From assembly GCA_014529385.2 (NCBI GenBank), contig CM043958.1, forward strand, positions 75,201,169 through 75,265,168: a stretch of 64,000 nucleotides of DNA. The letters are read 5' to 3'. Positions 59,459 through 64,000 of this stretch are shown here, piece by piece (within the stretch, counting starts at the first letter, position 1; every line of letters starts with the position of its first letter). A program made the translations under genes and the position numbers. Under the pieces are notes generated by a model. That model saw only the letters and a program-made list of their open reading frames with translations, was not told where the DNA came from and did not search any database. The stretch comes from Adiantum capillus-veneris (lineage: Eukaryota; Streptophyta; Polypodiopsida; Polypodiales; Pteridaceae).

Positions 59459-60340
59459 TTACTCTAATGTAGCATTGTAAGCATTGATAAGGTTCATATT
59501 ATCCTTAATTTTTATTCCTTGCATCCATCTAGCATCTTCAAAAGGATAATTTTTGAACTTAATAAGATACCGTCGGATAATCTTACCATGTTGTAGTACC
59601 TTGTCTTCATGCCAAAGGATAGCTTCGGGTTGTAGCACTTCTTCTTGGTCTTCAATTTCGGGTGGGTCTTCAATGATTGGTTCACTTGGTGGCTCTCCTT
59701 TGTAGGGCTTAAGTAGGCTCACATGAAAAGCATTGTGTATGAGCCAATGGTTGGGCAACTTGAGTTGGTAAGCCGTCTCATTGATGGGCTTAAATATTTG
59801 GAAAGGACCATAGTATCTTTTTGCTAGCTTAGCATAATACTTTTGATGGCCCGTAGGATTTTTGCCCGTCATTTGCCTTAATCAAATCTTAGGAAACTTG
59901 AGTAAGACCCAATAATTTTCTGTAAATGTTAAGGCCCTTCTGTGCTTGTCAGCAACAACTTTTTGCCTTTGTTGAGAGATGGATATAGCCTCCTTAATAT
60001 TTTGAAAAGATTCTTGTAAGTCACGGCTATACTCATCGGCGGCGGCGAAGATCTTCCCATGTACTTTGAGTAGCAAGGGACTTTTAGGTCTTTACTCAAT
60101 GATCTCAAAAGGAGCTTTTCCCATAGAAGTATGTACAGTATTATTCTAAGCATACTTCACAAGAGGTAAGTACTTTTCCCATTGTGAGCGTTGATATACT
60201 TCGGTAACATAAGTATTGAGTAAATCGAGTATCGTAAGATTGGCTATCTCACTTTGGCCAATCCGTTTGTGGATGATAGGCCGAAGAGATTTAATATTGT
60301 TCCTAGATTTTCAAGAGACCTTTCCAAAAATTACTGGTTA
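59459..60340 (-). pseudogene. Chromovirus F integrase C terminus and chromodomain
   Basis: Pieces read LLKVHGKIFAAADEYSRDLQ, QRQKVVADKHRRALTF, then GPFQIFKPINETAYQLKLPN and HNAFHVSLLKPYKG. The chromodomain is AILWHEDKVLQHGKIIRRYL with IKFKNYPFEDARWM. Stops near 59880 and 60090. Confidence 0.85.
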
Positions 60341-60342
60341 TT

Positions 60343-60735
60343 CTAGGATCTGTATCTGACACGATGGATGTTGGTAATCCATGGTGTTTTATTGTGCTTA
60401 CCAGCAATGTGAGCAATATGAAAATTAAATTGTGAAAGAAAAGTTGTCCACCTCATTTGTTTGTTGGAAAGCTTGGTTTGCGTCATGAAATACTTGAGAC
60501 TTTGGTGGTCGGTTCGTAGAATAAATGGAGTTCCCAATAAGTAGTTCTTCCATGTGTCTAGGGCATGTAGAACAACTAAAAGCTCTTTCCCATAAATGCC
60601 CAAGACTCGTTCATCAGTATTGAGTCTTCGGCTCTCATATGCTATGGCATGCCCTTCTTGAAGCAAAACTGCTCCAAGGCAATCACCACAAGCATCACAT
60701 TGGACCTCAAATGTTTTTGAGAGATCGGGAAGCAT
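60343..60735 (-). pseudogene. Chromovirus F RNase H, fused to a deleted integrase
   Basis: FEVQCDACGDCLGAVLLQEG, YGKELLVVLHALDTWKNYLL, TDHQSLKYFMTQTKLSNKQM and [10 protein letters not shown] are RNase H. After KHN the frame enters [11 protein letters not shown], which is the out-of-frame start of the integrase segment [11 protein letters not shown] in E. This marks the internal deletion. Confidence 0.85.
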
Positions 60736-60906
60736 GAGGACTGGTTCAGAGGTAAGCTTCTCCTTGAGCTTGTCAAAAGCATTTTGCTCCTTAGAAGTCC
60801 ATACATACGTAACGTTCTTCTTAGTTAAGTCATGTAGTGGTCCTGCTACTTGGGGAGAATTTTGCTATGAAGCATCTATAGTATGCACACATACCAATAA
60901 AGCTTC

Positions 60907-61280
60907 TTAGCTCATGTAGATTCCTTGGTTAGGCCATGCTTTTATTACCTCTAACTTTGATGGATCCATACGGATACCATCTTGAGAGATAATATGACCT
61001 ACGTATTGAATCTCTTGAAGGAAAAATTCGCTTTTCTTTTGGTTTAGAAAAAGCTTATTCTCCCTCAATGCTTGAAAAATTACTTGGAGATGCTGCTTAT
61101 GTTCCTCCAAAGACTTGGAGTAGATGATGATATCATCAAAGAACACTCCAGTGAATATACGATAAGGTCTAAAAAATTTCTCCATTAGAGGATTGAATGT
61201 AACTGGTGCATTAGTCAAACCAAAAGGTATGACTAGATATTCACAAAGACAAAATGTTGTGCGAAACGCGGTCTTTAGCA
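60907..61280 (-). pseudogene. Chromovirus F reverse transcriptase, 3' half
   Basis: LKTAFRTTFCLCEYLVIPFG, TNAPVTFNPLMEKFFRPYRI and VFFDDIIIYSKSLEEHKQHL with the catalytic DD. QYVGHIISQDGIRMDPSKLE follows. Similarity to E stops just before LKTAFRTT; sequence to the right is unrelated. Confidence 0.85.
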
Positions 61281-61641
61281 TTAGGAGAAAGTTGGACTCA
61301 CTTTTGGGCCTTTCAGTTCTAGAGAGAGAGTGGCGCTCGACCAATGAGGAAGAGGCTAACGTTACGTTGAAAATTGACATTTTGGAGTCAAGCTCTTTTT
61401 AAAAAAAGGGAGGAAATTTTATTTTGGTTTATCAAATTGCACAATTTCACGCTTTCAAGGCATAAATGCCGTAAGTCGTACTAACTATGTACCGAGGAAT
61501 TTCAGAACTTTCATTGAAGACTCTATCTAGTACTTTGTTCCCGCCCAAATATGACTTTGAGTAGCTTTACTTCCCTCTCAAAACTTCTTCCCTTTTTTAT
61601 ATTTGCGCTAATCTTTCTGTGTATTCATTCTACTGCAAACC
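61281..61641. other. Spacer between F and the next gene
   Basis: No gene recognised. It could hold the promoter and leader of the plus-strand gene that follows. TTTTTTATATTTGCGC near 61592 is AT-rich but not a clear TATA box. Confidence 0.35.
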
Positions 61642-62485
61642 ATGTCTACTTCTCGAAGGCCTAGCACTACCATTGACTCTGTTAGCATTTTTAACAGTTA
61701 TACTACAGACGATCAAGCATGGATTCCATCTCGTATAACTATCGGAAGTTGGGTTCTACTGCAAACTAGGAGGAGGAAGAGGAGGCAACACAATGATTTC
61801 GTGGAGGCTTTCAAGGGTCAAGTTAAAGAGTTTAAAGTGTATGCACAAAGCAAGCGGGTGAAAGAGGTCCTCATACAACATGCTTTCTAGCATGCAGACT
61901 TAAGGTTGCAAACATCTCCTCCAAGTTTTCCAAGGCATCGACCCAACTGTAAGTTATTTCAGCATCTCGCTTAGTGCATGATTATATTCGAATATTAAGT
62001 GGTGGATATCAAATCATCTTTGGTATGTTTCAGATATTTATCCATCGAATAGGACAGATTGGCAACCAGTTGAGAGTATAGTTGGGATTTTTGATGCTTT
62101 CCATGCATTTATTGGTGAGCAAATGTACCGAGGAAGACAACACAAGGAACTTGCAAATAATGGAATTTTCTTTTATGATATGTCATATGTGGAACCGAGA
62201 ACTTCCATTGGTTGGGGTCGTGTAGCTCCTTTGTCACTTCCATCCTTTGACAGCAAGGATTGGTCCCTGCCTACTTCGCAAACTAGTGAAAGCTTCAAGA
62301 ATAAGTTGTTTCAGGATATACAAAAGTCCCTCAAGTATTCAATTGCCACAAAAATAGTTCGGCTCGCACTATTTATGCCTCTTGAAGTGTTTGCAGATTT
62401 TTTCTTCGATGAGCAAATAAGAACTACCGCAACAATGTTCATTTGCAAGTCTGAGAGCTGTTTGGACTTTTTAGATGATAACTGA
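61642..62485 (+). pseudogene. Unrecognised spliced gene, one in-frame stop
   Basis: Exon 1 (61642-61948) starts MSTSRRPSTTIDSVSIFNSY and is basic in the middle (LLQTRRRKRRQHNDF). A TAG at 61888 interrupts it, but the frame is open on both sides. A GTAAGT...CAG intron (61949-62033) joins it in frame to exon 2 (62034-62485), which reads YPSNRTDWQPVESIVGIFDA, then GIFFYDMSYVEPRTSIGWGR and LKYSIATKIVRLALFMPLEV. I do not recognise the family and assign no function. The clean splice and the kept frame suggest a gene that was functional recently, or a stop that is a sequencing error. Confidence 0.55.
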
Positions 62486-62518
62486 GATAGGAAACAATCA
62501 CAGAACAAAAGCTGTATT

Positions 62519-62969
62519 TTGCAAAAGAAGTCCATAATTTGCAAGTTCATTATAAGCTCTCAAAATTTCTTAGTATCGTTTTACTATATTAGATATCATC
62601 TTCTTAGTGGGCAGCTTATTCCACTCGACCAAGATACAGAGAACAGCCTCGAGAACAAAGCTTTATCAATGGAGATCTACTTTCGAGACAGCCTACTTAC
62701 TGTGATGGAGACAATGTCATGCACAACTCTGGCACAACTCAGGATAGATCTTACATGTGAAGAACTTCCACTTTTGCCGGAATTGTATGCATTCAGTCTC
62801 AACAATAGAAAGGTGCTTACTAAATCGATAAATTTTGATTGTCTTTAATACACTATGACTGAATCTAACTTTTTCTTCTTTTCAGATTCCAAGGCGCAAG
62901 GAGAAAACAACATTGTGCAAGGAGTCCATAACAAATACACTTCACTTAATTGCTTCCACTGGAAGCTAG
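62519..62969 (+). CDS. Unrecognised exon pair, probably the 3' part of the same gene
   Basis: An open frame ends at a GT donor (exon to 62812) and continues in frame from 62886 to a stop at 62969: SLNNRK joins IPRRKEKTTLCKESIT. The 73-bp intron has a T-rich end (TTTTTCTTCTTTTCAG). A likely 5' acceptor is at 62614 (GGGCAG), giving LIPLDQDTENSLENKALSME. How it connects to the exon ending at 62485 is not resolved. No family recognised. Confidence 0.45.
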
Positions 62970-63188
62970 GTCACATACCTTGTGCACGCAAAGAGCTTTG
63001 ATGCCATGCAAACCATGATGTACTCTTCAAAATGACTAATGCAGAGATATTTTTTGGCGCTCAAACAATGTTTCAAAAATGTACATTTTCAATGTTTCAA
63101 AACTTTACATATTGTGTTGTATCTGTCAAGAGTAATTTGCTCCCTTTCCCAGCTATTGTCCTCTCCCCTGGTTTGTGCCACTCGTCCC
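62970..63188. other. Spacer between convergent genes
   Basis: The two genes run toward each other. An imperfect direct repeat (GGTTTGTGCCACTCGTCCC, twice within 63170-63225) lies at the right edge and extends into the minus-strand gene. Confidence 0.5.
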
Positions 63189-63941
63189 CTATTCTCTCCC
63201 CCGGTTTGTGCCACTCGTCCCTTGCCCTCTGCTCCGGTTGCTGCTACCTCTGCCTCTGGGGACGCTGGTCTCGGGCATCCTTTCGTGTCGCTCGAAATCA
63301 TGGGCCTCTTCCATGGCTTCCCATGCTTCTTGCACCTGTGAAGCTTCCCGCTGTTCTTGCTCTTGCCGTCGACATGCAGCCCATTCCTCTACTTCTGCGG
63401 CGTCCACATAATATTGGTTTATTGCTTCTTGCATATTTCGAACTTCTTCTTGAGTCTGATTGTGGCGTTGGGTCATTTCGTTAATGCGAGCCTCTTCGAA
63501 CTCGTCAGCTCTCGCCGCTTCCTCTCTTGTGCGTCTGTTTACTGAGATTATAATATGCTGGATGGCCATTACAAAAAAATGTCGCACATCGTTGTTGGTG
63601 TAGTTATGTAATCAAAGTTCCTGTAGAAGCGTGATACAGACATCTGTTGCTTCATACATACGTTGCAGCAAACAATAAAACAGCAGATTACTTACGTTCG
63701 GTATATCCATAATTTGACTGATGAGCAACACGGCATTTAAACAGGTTCGCCAGCCACAGCTATAGTCATCAGTCTGCGTTGGCACGGTTACCCGTTCGTG
63801 CTTGACTACATTTCCTAGATCATGTTCTAACAAAAGATGCTCTACACAACATACAAGTTTTTTCGCGGCACTACATACATAACCACTTGAGTCAGCAACG
63901 CATTCCAAAGAGACACTACACTGCTTTCCAAATGTACCCAA
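63189..63941 (-). CDS. Ulp1-type (C48) cysteine protease, C-terminal part, with coiled coil and RG tail; runs off the window
   Basis: The first frame (63941 to 63697 side) holds VPTQTDDYSCGWRTCLNAV. The Gln, and the Cys of the SCG triplet six residues later, are the oxyanion Gln and catalytic Cys of Ulp1/SENP proteases, which cut SUMO or related tags. The frame opens from the right without an ATG (first codon TTG) and a stop lies a few codons upstream, so an intron or edge follows. I propose a GTAAGT donor after MDIPN (exon end 63696) and a CAG acceptor at 63558. These join it in phase to a second exon: a charged helix (REEAARADEFEEARINEMTQ to about EEWAACRRQEQ) and an Arg/Gly tail (PRGRGSSNRSRGQG). 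Plant transposons of the MULE and CACTA groups often carry Ulp1 genes, so this may belong to one. Catalytic His and Asp are outside the window. Confidence 0.6.
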
Positions 63942-64000
63942 ATGGACCTTACGTTTTTACACGACCATGAAATGCCCTGCTTTGCCCGGAGTTTGCGTAG
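63942..64000. other. Window edge, continuation of the Ulp1-type gene
   Basis: Too short to interpret. It probably holds intron or upstream exon of the protease gene. Confidence 0.3.

Larger units (their letters stand above)
57640..61280 (-). mobile_element. Chromovirus F (same family as E), truncated
   Basis: The 3' LTR is at about 57640-59099. The minus-strand internal part has RT, RNase H, the end of integrase and a chromodomain. It stops abruptly at about 61280 inside RT, so the 5' half is missing. An internal deletion near 60385 removes the linker, zinc finger and first part of integrase relative to E. Residue similarity to E is very high. Confidence 0.85.

Overview
This is nuclear DNA of a land plant with a large, transposon-filled genome. 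The evidence is plant-type LTR retrotransposons (Ty1/copia primed by initiator tRNA-Met, and Ty3/gypsy chromoviruses), plant-type LINEs, long CT/GA microsatellites, and one spliced plastid acyl-ACP thioesterase gene with GT-AG introns. The species cannot be read from the sequence. A fern or another seed-free plant, or a gymnosperm, would fit, but that is inference.

From 1 to about 37 kb the window is a nested stack of retroelements that can be resolved from target-site duplications. The oldest layer is a decayed Ty3/gypsy copy (gag at about 21.0-21.4 kb, protease and inverted RT pieces at 34-37 kb). A 5'-truncated LINE (759-20997, 15-bp duplications) landed in its gag. Two elements later entered that LINE. 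One is a small internally deleted copia (element A, 784-3283, GATCA duplications). The other is a 15.8-kb Ty3/gypsy-type element (element C, 4189-20033) that has gag and protease remnants, no recognisable RT, a DEAD-box helicase fragment beside its polypurine tract, and a 284-bp-period palindrome array in its leader. A second copia (element D, 22892-33022, TAGTT duplications) is itself split by a damaged chromovirus (element E, about 27.3-32.3 kb).

From 37 to 48.3 kb there are chromovirus remnants with a 3' LTR. A second LINE (about 40.1-48.2 kb) follows, interrupted in its RT just after the FADD motif by a near-complete copia (element B, 41376-46545, AGAAA duplications). B is the longer sibling of A, so A's deletion can be mapped.

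From 48.3 to 56 kb is the only gene island. It has microsatellite-rich flanks and a six-exon gene for a FatA/FatB-type acyl-ACP thioesterase (52072-54818, 498 residues), which should release free fatty acids from acyl-ACP in plastids. Its exons join without a break and the catalytic residues are present.

From 56 to 61.3 kb lie minus-strand LTR pieces and a second chromovirus of the E family (element F). From 61.3 kb to the end are two convergent, non-retroelement genes. One is an unrecognised spliced gene with one in-frame stop. The other is the C-terminal part of a Ulp1-type (C48) cysteine protease joined to a coiled coil and an Arg/Gly-rich tail, which runs off the right edge.
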